DNA from: Hallerella sp963629575
Lineage (GTDB): Bacteria > Fibrobacterota > Fibrobacteria > Fibrobacterales > Fibrobacteraceae
Assembly: GCA_963629575.1 (NCBI GenBank)
Contig: CAVGIM010000060.1
Span: 1 to 13,539, forward strand
DNA length: 13,539 bases
Direction: 5' to 3'
The notes beneath the pieces are model-generated. The model was given only the letters and a program-made list of their open reading frames with translations, made no database searches and was not told the DNA's origin. This document shows, one piece after another, positions 7,435 through 13,539 of this stretch. The translations under genes were made by a program, and so were the position numbers. Numbering within the stretch: position 1 is the stretch's first letter; every line of letters starts with the position of its first letter.

Positions 7435-8427
7435 CTAGAGCAGCTCGCCAATCTGGATGGCGTTGAGCGCGGCGCCCTTGCGAATCTGGTCGCCGGTTAG
7501 CCAGAGCGTATTGCTGTTGTCGTCCGCGAGATCCTTGCGGATGCGACCGACAAAGACATTATCCTTTCCCGCGCTTTCGAGCGGCATCGGATAGACGTAA
7601 TTCTGCGGATCGTCCTTGAGCGTTACGCCTGGAGCGTTTTTCAGCGCGTTGCGGATTTCCTCGACCGAAACCGGGCGTTCCGTTTCGAACCAGACCGATT
7701 CGGAGTGGGAACGGAGCGAGCTGACGCGGACACACGTCGCGCTGGTGCGCACGTCGGAATGCATGATTTTCCGCGTTTCGTTGAACATCTTCATCTCTTC
7801 CTTCGTGTAGTCGTTTTCCGTCATCTTGTCGATTTGCGGAATGACGTTGTAGGCGAGCTGGTGCGGGAACTTGCTCACGTGCGTCGTCGAACCCGTTTCC
7901 AGAATGTCCCTGTACTGCTGCTTCAGCTCTTCCATGGCGACGGCGCCGGCGCCGCTTGCGCTCTGGTAAGAGGAAATGTGAATCTTCCGGATGTGCGAAA
8001 TCTTTTCGATAGGATTCAGGACGACAACCATCATGATGGTTGTGCAGTTCGGGTTCGCGATGATTCCGTGGTGCAGCTTGATGTCTTCCGGGTTCACCTC
8101 GGGGACGACCAGCGGAACGTTCGGATCCATCCGATAGAAGCTCGTGTTGTCGATACAGACCGCTCCGGCCTTTACCGCGGACGGAAGAAATTCCTGGGAG
8201 ATAGCCGCTCCCGCGGAAGAAAAGACAATGTCGATGCCCTTAAAGGAATCGTGCGAAAGTTCCTCGATGGTCAAGTCTTCGCCGCGGAACTTGACTTTCT
8301 TGCCCGCGCTGCGCTTCGACGCGAGAAGCTTCAGCGAATCCAGCTTGAAGTTTCGCTCTTCGAGGATGGAGATCAGTTCCTGTCCAACGGCGCCGGTGGC
8401 TCCGACAATGGCAACGTTACGACTCAT
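7435..8427 (-). CDS. asd: Aspartate-semialdehyde dehydrogenase
   Basis: Reduces aspartyl-4-phosphate to aspartate semialdehyde with NADPH in the cytoplasm. This is the branch-point step toward lysine/diaminopimelate, threonine and methionine. The 330-residue length is typical of the bacterial enzyme. The nucleotide-binding GATGAVG motif is at residues 9-15, the catalytic cysteine is C128 in NPNCTT, the substrate-binding glutamine is Q155 in SYQSASGAG, and the acid-base histidine is H241 in LRSHSES. The ATG at 8427 has an AAAGG-type site about 6 bases upstream on the minus strand. It follows the membrane-protein gene by 31 bases and is probably the last gene of an ssb-led transcript, ending at the terminator at 7393-7416. 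Diaminopimelate supply links it to peptidoglycan synthesis, but no other pathway gene is nearby. Confidence 0.95.
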   Translation of the reverse strand: MSRNVAIVGATGAVGQELISILEERNFKLDSLKLLASKRSAGKKVKFRGEDLTIEELSHDSFKGIDIVFSSAGAAISQEFLPSAVKAGAVCIDNTSFYRMDPNVPLVVPEVNPEDIKLHHGIIANPNCTTIMMVVVLNPIEKISHIRKIHISSYQSASGAGAVAMEELKQQYRDILETGSTTHVSKFPHQLAYNVIPQIDKMTENDYTKEEMKMFNETRKIMHSDVRTSATCVRVSSLRSHSESVWFETERPVSVEEIRNALKNAPGVTLKDDPQNYVYPMPLESAGKDNVFVGRIRKDLADDNSNTLWLTGDQIRKGAALNAIQIGELL

Positions 8428-8458
8428 AGTTTAACCTTTGTGATTGGAGTGTGTAAAT

Positions 8459-9166
8459 TCAAGGGAGTTTTTCGATAGACGAAAGATAGGCGGCAAAGGC
8501 CTTGGCGGCGAGCGCAGCCTGGCGCTTGCTCTGTTCGAACTGCGCCTTTCGTTCCTCGGCGTCTTCGATTGTCGTATAGGCGTGGAGCGCATACCCGGCA
8601 AGCCGCAGGAATTCGGAAGCGCGGACAAGCTCTCCGTGAAGCTCGCTCAGGCTCTTCGGGTGAAAAAGCGATGTCGCCCGGCTATTCACCCTTGCCGTCG
8701 AATTGCGAATGGCGAGAGCCTTGCTTTCGGCGGTTTCCCGAACCGGTTCGGAAGCTCCGCGCGCAAGCGTTCCCGATTGTTCTATTTGCTCGGCGAGGGC
8801 GATTCCGTCGTTTGCGATTTTTTGCGCCGCAGTCGTGTAACGCCGATACGCCGTGCCGACTTCCCTGTTCTTCGGAGACTCCTTCGAAACGGCTTCCGGT
8901 TCTCCGTTCCCGGAGACTTCGGCATTCCTTCCCGAAAGCGCCTCGTTGATGGCAAGTAGCGGACGCGGGGAAAACTCCTCGGAAACGAACGATCCGTAAC
9001 CTTCGACTTTCAGGTAGGTGAAAAATCCCGCCATGACGAAAATGACAACCGTGACAATTCCCGAAAGGGCCACCCGGATGGCTCCGCGCGCATTGATCGC
9101 TTGCAGCATCGCCAAAAGCCCGATGCACCACAGGATCGAGAGACTGATGAGATCGAAAGCAGGCAT
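8459..9166 (-). CDS. Unrecognised membrane protein with two N-terminal helices and an Ala/Glu-rich helical domain
   Basis: I do not recognise a family. The 235-residue product has hydrophobic segments at about residues 5-24 (LISLSILWCIGLLAMLQAI) and 29-51 (IRVALSGIVTVVIFVMAGFFTYL), separated by a short loop containing Arg. The remaining ~180 residues are polar and rich in Ala, Glu, Arg and Ser, with long predicted helical stretches (about 108-170 and 180-232), and could form a coiled coil or helical bundle. A strong Shine-Dalgarno is not seen before the ATG at 9166, so translation may be coupled to ssb, which stops 19 bases upstream; an internal Met at residue 20 is an alternative but would cut into the first helix. 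It sits between ssb and asd on one strand. That this is a real gene rests on coding composition, operon position and membrane layout. Confidence 0.7.
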   Translation of the reverse strand: MPAFDLISLSILWCIGLLAMLQAINARGAIRVALSGIVTVVIFVMAGFFTYLKVEGYGSFVSEEFSPRPLLAINEALSGRNAEVSGNGEPEAVSKESPKNREVGTAYRRYTTAAQKIANDGIALAEQIEQSGTLARGASEPVRETAESKALAIRNSTARVNSRATSLFHPKSLSELHGELVRASEFLRLAGYALHAYTTIEDAEERKAQFEQSKRQAALAAKAFAAYLSSIEKLP

Positions 9167-9185
9167 TCCGGTCTAGAACTTGGGA

Positions 9186-9698
9186 CTAGAAAGGCAGTTC
9201 GTCATCCGCCTCGGGACCGGCACCCACCGGAGCGGGAGGAATCGGCGTCGGATTGATGATCGTCGGATTCCGTCCGTAGTTGGGATTCGGATTGATTGCG
9301 GACTGCGTGACCGGACGGCTGTAATTCGCGTTCTGGTTCTGGTAGTAATTCCCGTTCGGATTGTTGCGCGGCGTGAGCAGCTGGAACGTTTCCATGTTGA
9401 TGTCCGTCGCGTAGCGTTTCTGTCCGTTCTGGTCGTCCCAGGAACGGTAGGTGAGCGTACCTTCCACGAAAAGCGTCATGCCCTTGTGGACTCCGAGCTG
9501 TTCGATGATGTCGGCGATCTTTCCCCAGCCGACGATATTATGCCAATCCGTCTGCTCCCGGGTTTCTCCGTTCGCGTCGCGATAGCGGCGGGATGTGGCA
9601 AGCGAAAAGGAAACGCGCTTGCGCCCGCTCGGGGTGACTTTCGTTTCTGGATCCTTGCCGATGTTTCCGATGAGCATGACTTTGTTGAGATAGGGCAT
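9186..9698 (-). CDS. ssb: Single-stranded DNA-binding protein
   Basis: Binds and protects single-stranded DNA in replication, recombination and repair. The 170-residue protein has an N-terminal OB fold at about 1-108 (NKVMLIGNIGKDPETK; DWHNIVGWGKIADI; LFVEGTLTYRSWDD) and a low-complexity linker rich in Asn, Pro and Tyr (about 112-160). It ends in the acidic tip DDELPF (165-170), which recruits partner proteins. AGGA lies 8 bases before the ATG. It is the first gene of the minus-strand set and is read away from the AT-rich divergent region at 9699-9779. The following membrane-protein gene starts 19 bases after the ssb stop, and asd comes after that. Grouping with asd is not a familiar arrangement to me. 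Confidence 0.95.
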   Translation of the reverse strand: MPYLNKVMLIGNIGKDPETKVTPSGRKRVSFSLATSRRYRDANGETREQTDWHNIVGWGKIADIIEQLGVHKGMTLFVEGTLTYRSWDDQNGQKRYATDINMETFQLLTPRNNPNGNYYQNQNANYSRPVTQSAINPNPNYGRNPTIINPTPIPPAPVGAGPEADDELPF

Positions 9699-9779
9699 TG
9701 TGTTTTTCCTAATAGGATTGCTTTTAGTGTGATATATCTACTTATATTTAGGTATAACCATTTCAAAATATAGCAAAAA
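9699..9779. promoter_or_regulatory. AT-rich divergent intergenic region between ssb and the namZ-like gene
   Basis: This 81-bp gap must hold the promoters for the minus-strand ssb set and the plus-strand namZ-murU-trmJ set. It is much more AT-rich than its neighbours. TATAAC at 9753-9758 is a possible plus-strand -10 box, without a good -35 at normal spacing. On the minus strand TTGAAA (9766-9761) could be a -35 box, but the nearest TATAAG (9746-9741) is only 14 bases away. GATATATC (9731-9738) is a short palindrome. No pair is fully convincing. Confidence 0.55.
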
Positions 9780-10880
9780 ATGACCGTAAGAATCGCTCTA
9801 TCCCGTTTTGAAGATACATTCCCGCAAGAGTTACGCGGAAAGCGCCTGGGAGCGCTTCTGCACCCGGCATCCGTCGATGCGAGCCTGCACCACACGCTGG
9901 AAACTCTCCGTCGCTACGATGGAAGGCTTTTCGAGCTCTCCGCGCTCTTCGGACCGCAACACGGCATCCTGGGACACACCCAGGACAACATGATAGAATG
10001 GGAAGGCTCGCTCGATCCTGAACTGGGCATTCCGGTCTATAGCCTCTACGGAAAGACGCGGGAACCTTCCCCGGAAATGCTTTCGCATATCGATGCGCTT
10101 TTCGTGGACATGCAGGATGTCGGCGCGCGCTACTACACGTTCATCTGGACGCTCTTTCTCTGCATGAAGGCCTGCGCAAAGGCGAAGATTCCCGTCGTCG
10201 TTCTCGACAGGCCAAACCCGCTCGGATGCACCGTGGAAGGTCCTATTCTCGATCTCGACTACGCGAGCTTCGTCGGGCTCTGGAAGCTCCCCGTCCGACA
10301 CGGAAAGACCATCGGGGAACTTGCGAAAGTTTTCCGCGCGGAACGCTTTCCGGACTGCGAACTTTACGTCATGGAAATGGAGGGCTACGATCCGCGGATG
10401 TGGTTCGACAAGACCGGGCTCCCCTGGGTGATGCCCTCGCCAAACATGCCGACCCTCGACACGGCGACCGTCTATCCGGGAATGTGTCTCTTCGAAGCGA
10501 CCAACGTAAGCGAAGGCCGCGGGACGACCCGTCCCTTCGAACTTTTCGGTGCGCCCTTCATCGACGCGAAAAAGCTTTGCAAGTATCTGAACGGTCTGCA
10601 TCTTCCGGGCGTCTATTTCCGCGAGAACTATTTCCAGCCCACGTTCCACAAGGGTGCAGGTAAAATCTGCGGCGGCGCGCAGATTCACGTCACCGACCGC
10701 GAAAGGTTCCGATCCTTCGACACGGCTGTCCGCATCTTGCGCTACCTCTTCCACGAATACCCGAACGACTTTGCGTGGAAGGCGCCTCCCTACGAATACG
10801 AATACGAAAAGCTTCCCATCGACATCTTGCTCGGATCGGGAACATTCCGCAGGGAACTTATCGAAAACGGGGAGCTCTGA
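9780..10880 (+). CDS. namZ: DUF1343/NamZ-family protein (putative exo-beta-N-acetylmuramidase), no visible signal peptide
   Basis: The NamZ family (formerly DUF1343) releases MurNAc from the non-reducing end of peptidoglycan fragments. The 366-residue protein shows the family landmarks in order: FGPQHGILG (57-65), DMQDVGARYYTF (110-121), DRPNP (143-147), SPNMPT (220-225), EGRGTTRPFELFGAPF (245-260) and a C-terminal DRERF...YEYEYEKLPIDIL segment (306-350). The mature domain starts almost at once after Met1 and no secretion signal or lipobox is seen, unlike secreted NamZ proteins, so a cytoplasmic role is inferred. The usual Glu of 'FxPEHG' is Gln60 here. The ATG at 9780 is preceded by an A-run with no Shine-Dalgarno, suggesting a leaderless or A-rich start. 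The stop overlaps the next start as TGATG. Function is by family only; activity is uncertain because of Q60. Confidence 0.82.
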   Translation: MTVRIALSRFEDTFPQELRGKRLGALLHPASVDASLHHTLETLRRYDGRLFELSALFGPQHGILGHTQDNMIEWEGSLDPELGIPVYSLYGKTREPSPEMLSHIDALFVDMQDVGARYYTFIWTLFLCMKACAKAKIPVVVLDRPNPLGCTVEGPILDLDYASFVGLWKLPVRHGKTIGELAKVFRAERFPDCELYVMEMEGYDPRMWFDKTGLPWVMPSPNMPTLDTATVYPGMCLFEATNVSEGRGTTRPFELFGAPFIDAKKLCKYLNGLHLPGVYFRENYFQPTFHKGAGKICGGAQIHVTDRERFRSFDTAVRILRYLFHEYPNDFAWKAPPYEYEYEKLPIDILLGSGTFRRELIENGEL

Positions 10881-11758
10881 TGCGCGTTCTCTTGCTTGCC
10901 GCGGGGCTCGGAACGCGTCTTCGCCCGCTCACCCTCCAAATGCCGAAGCCTCTCGTCCGCATTGTCGATAGGACGATTCTCGAACACCAGGCGACGCTCG
11001 CCCGTACTCTTCCGGCTGCGCATCTCCACGTAAACGCCCATTATCTTGCAAACAAATTAACCGCCGAAGCGGAATCGCTCGGATTCGAAAAAGTCTGGGA
11101 AGAATTCCCCGAAGCCCTGGGAACCGGCGGACCGCTTTTTCGGATGAACCGCGAAGATCCGGTCGATGAGCTGCTCGTGATGAATTCGGACTGTTTCTGC
11201 CGATTCGACTTGCGTTCCTTTGTGCGGCTTGCGCGTTCTTCGGGCGCACCCTGCGCGCTCCTCGCGGTCGATAATCCCCTGGTAAACTCGATTTACGTGC
11301 GGAACGGGCATCTCTCGGGAATCCGCGATCGCTTTGGGGACAGGACAAGTTCCCGCGTCACGTTTTCGGGAATTTCCTGGTATTCGAAGCGCGCCCTCTC
11401 GGAGATTCGGGAAGACGAAACGGATGTGCGCCTTTTCTGGAAGCGGCTTTTCGAAAGCGGACACGCTCCCTTCATCGACGATAGCCAGAAGTTTTCGCTC
11501 TGGATAGACATGGGCACACCCGACGGTCTCATGCGAGCGAGCGACTTTCGACGGAAAGAACTCGGCGTGGGAAATTTCGGGGTTCCGAAAGAGCGAATGG
11601 CAAGCGCAAAGGCGACGGTCTTGATGCCCGGTGTCGAGGTTTCCCCCACTGCTACATTCGATCACGCGATTGTCTTTCCGGGAGCGAAAATCGAAGACGG
11701 GGAATGCGTCAAGAACGAAATCCGCGGAGAGAATTTCCGCTGGCCGATAGGAAGGTAG
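10880..11758 (+). CDS. Sugar-1-phosphate nucleotidyltransferase, MurU-like
   Basis: Transfers a nucleotide to a sugar-1-phosphate in the cytoplasm. The 292-residue protein has the nucleotide-binding signature LAAGLGTRLRPLT (6-18) with K23 in MPKPL, the segment EALGTGGPLF (78-87), the metal-binding NSD (102-104) and a second Asp in WIDMGTPDGL (D210). The fragment TFSGISWYSKRAL matches the 'TFSGIS' part of MurU (MurNAc-1-phosphate uridylyltransferase), and overlap with the NamZ-family gene supports a MurNAc substrate. A C-terminal tail (about 239-285, VLMPGVEV...FPGAKIEDG) looks like partial left-handed beta-helix repeats and is longer than in classic MurU. The ATG at 10880 has GGGGAG 5 bases upstream. 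The partner kinase AmgK is not in the window. Other substrates (mannose- or glucose-1-phosphate) are possible. Confidence 0.82.
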   Translation: MRVLLLAAGLGTRLRPLTLQMPKPLVRIVDRTILEHQATLARTLPAAHLHVNAHYLANKLTAEAESLGFEKVWEEFPEALGTGGPLFRMNREDPVDELLVMNSDCFCRFDLRSFVRLARSSGAPCALLAVDNPLVNSIYVRNGHLSGIRDRFGDRTSSRVTFSGISWYSKRALSEIREDETDVRLFWKRLFESGHAPFIDDSQKFSLWIDMGTPDGLMRASDFRRKELGVGNFGVPKERMASAKATVLMPGVEVSPTATFDHAIVFPGAKIEDGECVKNEIRGENFRWPIGR

Positions 11759-11766
11759 ATATCGCT

Positions 11767-12495
11767 ATGTCTAGATTCAGAATTGTACTGGTCGAGCCGG
11801 AACATCCGCACAACGTGGGATTTGTCGCCCGTGCGATGCGTTCCAATGGTCTCTCGGATCTTTGCCTGGTGTATGCGAAGCGCGATGCCGTAAACCCGGA
11901 ATCCTACCGAACCGCGCACAATGCGGCGAGCATTCTCGACGCGGCGAAAGTCGTCCCTACCCTGGACGAAGCGATTTCTTCGGCGAACTATGCGGTGGCG
12001 TTTTCCCGCAGACGCTTTGACACGATTGTCCCGAACATTTCCCTGCCGCACTTGCCGGAAAAGCTCCCCGACGGTTCGGTCGCGCTCGTGTTTGGACGCG
12101 AATCCTGTGGACTTTCCCTGGAAGATATCGAACGCTGCGCTCTCGTGTGCGAAATTCCGGTGCCGGGGCAGATGAGCCTGAACCTTGCCCAGGCGGTGAC
12201 GGTCGCCTGTTACGAACTTTGCCGCGCGGGACTTCTCGCGGGTTCCGGGCTTCGCACCGACCGCGTTCCGCTAAAGAAGGGCCGCATCGAAAAGGCGAAT
12301 ATCGGGCAAATCGAAAGCTTTCTGAAATACCTGCACGAAAACTTGACGGACCGCTACCAGAACAACACGTGGACGGAATCCGCCGTTCGGGAATTCTTGC
12401 AGAGGCTCGCCCCGACGCGCTTCGAAATGAGCGCGTTGCTAGGACTTGTCAAGAGCCTCGTGATGCGACGAAACGAAAGGGAAAAAAAGGCGTGA
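11767..12495 (+). CDS. trmJ: TrmJ-type tRNA 2'-O-methyltransferase (SPOUT family)
   Basis: SAM-dependent ribose methyltransferase, probably acting on position 32 of tRNA. The 242-residue protein shows the three SPOUT motifs: NVGFVARAMRSNG (16-28), LVFGRESCGLS (107-117) and IPVPGQMSLNLAQAVTVACYE (130-150). These contain the SAM-binding trefoil-knot residues. A C-terminal helical extension (about 178-238), with FLKYL and LLGLVKSLVMRR, matches the TrmJ tail. The ATG at 11767 was preferred over an in-frame ATG at 11704, because AGGAAGG (11749-11755) lies 11 bases upstream and the family begins at '(S)RFRIVLVEPEHPHNVG'. It follows the nucleotidyltransferase gene by 8 bases and is likely co-transcribed with it. 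Its stop lies 5 bases from the stop of the convergent repeat-protein gene. Related TrmH-like activity on rRNA cannot be ruled out. Confidence 0.88.
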   Translation: MSRFRIVLVEPEHPHNVGFVARAMRSNGLSDLCLVYAKRDAVNPESYRTAHNAASILDAAKVVPTLDEAISSANYAVAFSRRRFDTIVPNISLPHLPEKLPDGSVALVFGRESCGLSLEDIERCALVCEIPVPGQMSLNLAQAVTVACYELCRAGLLAGSGLRTDRVPLKKGRIEKANIGQIESFLKYLHENLTDRYQNNTWTESAVREFLQRLAPTRFEMSALLGLVKSLVMRRNEREKKA

Positions 12496-12500
12496 AGTTT

Positions 12501-13539
12501 TTAATAATGATCATGATACATGCAGGCCGACACTTTCGTCGAATCGCAAGCAAAAGTATCCTTGCGAAACCCTGAACTTGTACAGGTGTAGGCATTGCAA
12601 ATAGCCCCGATAGCAGAACCACTAGAAGATTCAAATCTAGAGCCATGCAGGAAACAGCTGTGTTCCTTTCCAATCTTGCTTTCCACGCAGCCATATCCGA
12701 CGTTGTGTTCCGCCTTTGTCGCCTTGCGCCAGTTGCTATCGGTCACGCAGATATAGGCAGTCCCAAAGCTGCTCGTATCGGTGACCCAGACCGAATTCCA
12801 TTCCGCAGTCTGTCCGCAAATCTTTCCCGTGGCGATTTCACCGGCGTTTGCCGATCGGAATCCCAGCCGATAAATGGGATCTCGTCCTTCGTCCGAATCG
12901 TCGGCATATACGTATCTGTAGCAGACGTATCCGTTGGAAACGACATTCAGGCTGTCCGTCGTGCAGCGGAATCCGGCCGTTTTTTCGACCTCCGAAGCCT
13001 CGATAAACCTCCCTCCGTTATAGGAATCGTAAAGGCAATAGTATCCGTTCGTCACCGCGTTCGTTTGCGTTGCCTCCGTACAGACATAGCCAGTCGTTTT
13101 CTCGACCGATGTTGCCTCGCGGAAGGCGTAAGTCCCGGAGGACGCTTCGCAAACGTATCCGTTCGTGACGGTGGTGCTTGCCATATTTTCGACGCAGACG
13201 AATCCCGTTGCCTTCTCGGCGGCGGTCTCGCTTCGCCAGCCGTAAGCCCCGGAGGACGTGTCGCAGACGTAGCCCGCCGTGTAGGAGAGGAAGATGTCCT
13301 CCGTGCAGACTCGGGACGTCGCCTTCTCGACCGATGTCGCTTCGCGGAAGGCGTAAGTCCCGGAAGACGCTTCGCAAACGTATCCGTTCGTGACGGTGGT
13401 GCTTGCCATATTTTCGACGCAGACGAATCCCGTCGCCTTTTCGGCGGCACTCTCGCTTCGCCAGGCGTAAGTCCCGGAGGACGTGTCGCAGGCGTAGCCG
13501 TTCGACACTTCGAGGTAGGCGGACTTCGAGCACGCCTTG
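12501..13539 (-). CDS. Cysteine-bearing tandem-repeat protein, probably exported; 5' end outside the window
   Basis: The frame is open to the right edge, reading KACSKSAYLE before the first full repeat, so a GTG at 13508 is internal and the true start lies outside. At least five units of 37-38 residues follow, of the pattern NGYxC-(D/E)xSSGTYA(W/F)R.A(T/A).EKATGxVC, each with two Cys about 23 apart. Units 1-4 start at nt 13502, 13388, 13277 and 13163, and unit 5 at 13049. A sixth unit carries an acidic insertion (YADDSDEGRDPIY), and the C-terminus decays into more divergent Cys-rich copies ending near YHDHY. Such paired-Cys repeats resemble those I associate with Fibrobacter surface proteins; disulfide bonds and export are inferred, since no signal peptide is visible in this fragment. 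Function is unknown. Confidence 0.85.
   Translation of the reverse strand, partial: KACSKSAYLEVSNGYACDTSSGTYAWRSESAAEKATGFVCVENMASTTVTNGYVCEASSGTYAFREATSVEKATSRVCTEDIFLSYTAGYVCDTSSGAYGWRSETAAEKATGFVCVENMASTTVTNGYVCEASSGTYAFREATSVEKTTGYVCTEATQTNAVTNGYYCLYDSYNGGRFIEASEVEKTAGFRCTTDSLNVVSNGYVCYRYVYADDSDEGRDPIYRLGFRSANAGEIATGKICGQTAEWNSVWVTDTSSFGTAYICVTDSNWRKATKAEHNVGYGCVESKIGKEHSCFLHGSRFESSSGSAIGAICNAYTCTSSGFRKDTFACDSTKVSACMYHDHY
13053..13502 (-). repeat. 225-bp tandem duplication inside the repeat-protein gene
   Basis: Two copies, 13278-13502 and 13053-13277, each encode a pair of 37-38 residue units. A run of 68 bases is identical between 13141-13208 and 13366-13433, and flanking parts differ by scattered single bases. 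The ends near 13053-13090 and 13278-13315 are more divergent. The length is a multiple of three, so reading frame is kept. This points to a recent duplication or to gene conversion between copies. Confidence 0.9.

Noticed and set aside
9731..9738. GATATATC palindrome as an operator
   Set aside because: Eight bases in an AT-rich stretch is expected by chance, and no second copy or adjacent regulator gene supports it.
9831..10754. 307-codon minus-strand frame opposite the NamZ-like gene
   Set aside because: No recognisable motif; the plus-strand protein has a full set of family landmarks.
11704..11766. Longer N-terminus for TrmJ starting at 11704
   Set aside because: The extra 21 residues overlap the end of the nucleotidyltransferase gene and precede the point where the family starts.
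12496..12530. Terminator between the convergent trmJ and repeat-protein genes
   Set aside because: Only 5 bases separate the stops, and I found no GC-rich stem with a U-tract; the nearby ATGATCAT palindrome is too weak.
12600..13539. CRISPR-like or mobile repeat at the right edge
   Set aside because: The repeats are in frame, coding and keep a conserved Cys/Gly/Arg pattern, so they belong to a protein.

Overview
This window looks like chromosomal DNA of a Fibrobacter-type bacterium (phylum Fibrobacterota), a Gram-negative gut anaerobe. Three things suggest this. There is a lipoprotein-release ABC module, which implies a diderm envelope. The biotin synthase lacks one of the usual auxiliary-cluster cysteines. 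At the right edge is a cysteine-bearing tandem-repeat protein with units of the type 'NGYxC...WR.A...EKATGxxC', which resembles repeats I associate with Fibrobacter surface or secreted proteins. The lineage call is inference; no rRNA or other marker is present.

Left edge (1-365): a non-coding stretch of pyrimidine-rich, low-complexity direct repeats ahead of lysS. Plus-strand block 1 (366-7366): lysS (lysyl-tRNA synthetase), then, after a short hairpin, lolC-type permease, lolD ATPase, clpC and bioB. The last four are packed with overlaps or an 11-bp gap and probably form one transcript, which ends at a strong bidirectional terminator (7393-7416).

Minus-strand block (9698 down to 7435): ssb, an unrecognised two-helix membrane protein, and asd (aspartate-semialdehyde dehydrogenase), closely spaced and probably co-transcribed. 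Asd leads to diaminopimelate and lysine, and so to peptidoglycan.

Plus-strand block 2 (9780-12495): a DUF1343/NamZ-family protein without a visible signal peptide, a MurU-like sugar-1-phosphate nucleotidyltransferase whose start overlaps it, and a TrmJ-type tRNA 2'-O-methyltransferase. The first two look like part of a peptidoglycan-sugar salvage route. An AT-rich 81-bp divergent region (9699-9779) separates this block from ssb.

Right edge (12501-13539, minus): the C-terminal part of the repeat protein, converging on trmJ with a 5-bp gap. It contains a 225-bp tandem duplication, and its 5' end lies outside the window.

Most of the window is ordinary housekeeping. The items most worth a second look are the NamZ-MurU pair, the atypical cysteine set of BioB, the repeat protein, and the repetitive DNA upstream of lysS. 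I do not see a defence system, mobile element, CRISPR array or stable RNA gene.
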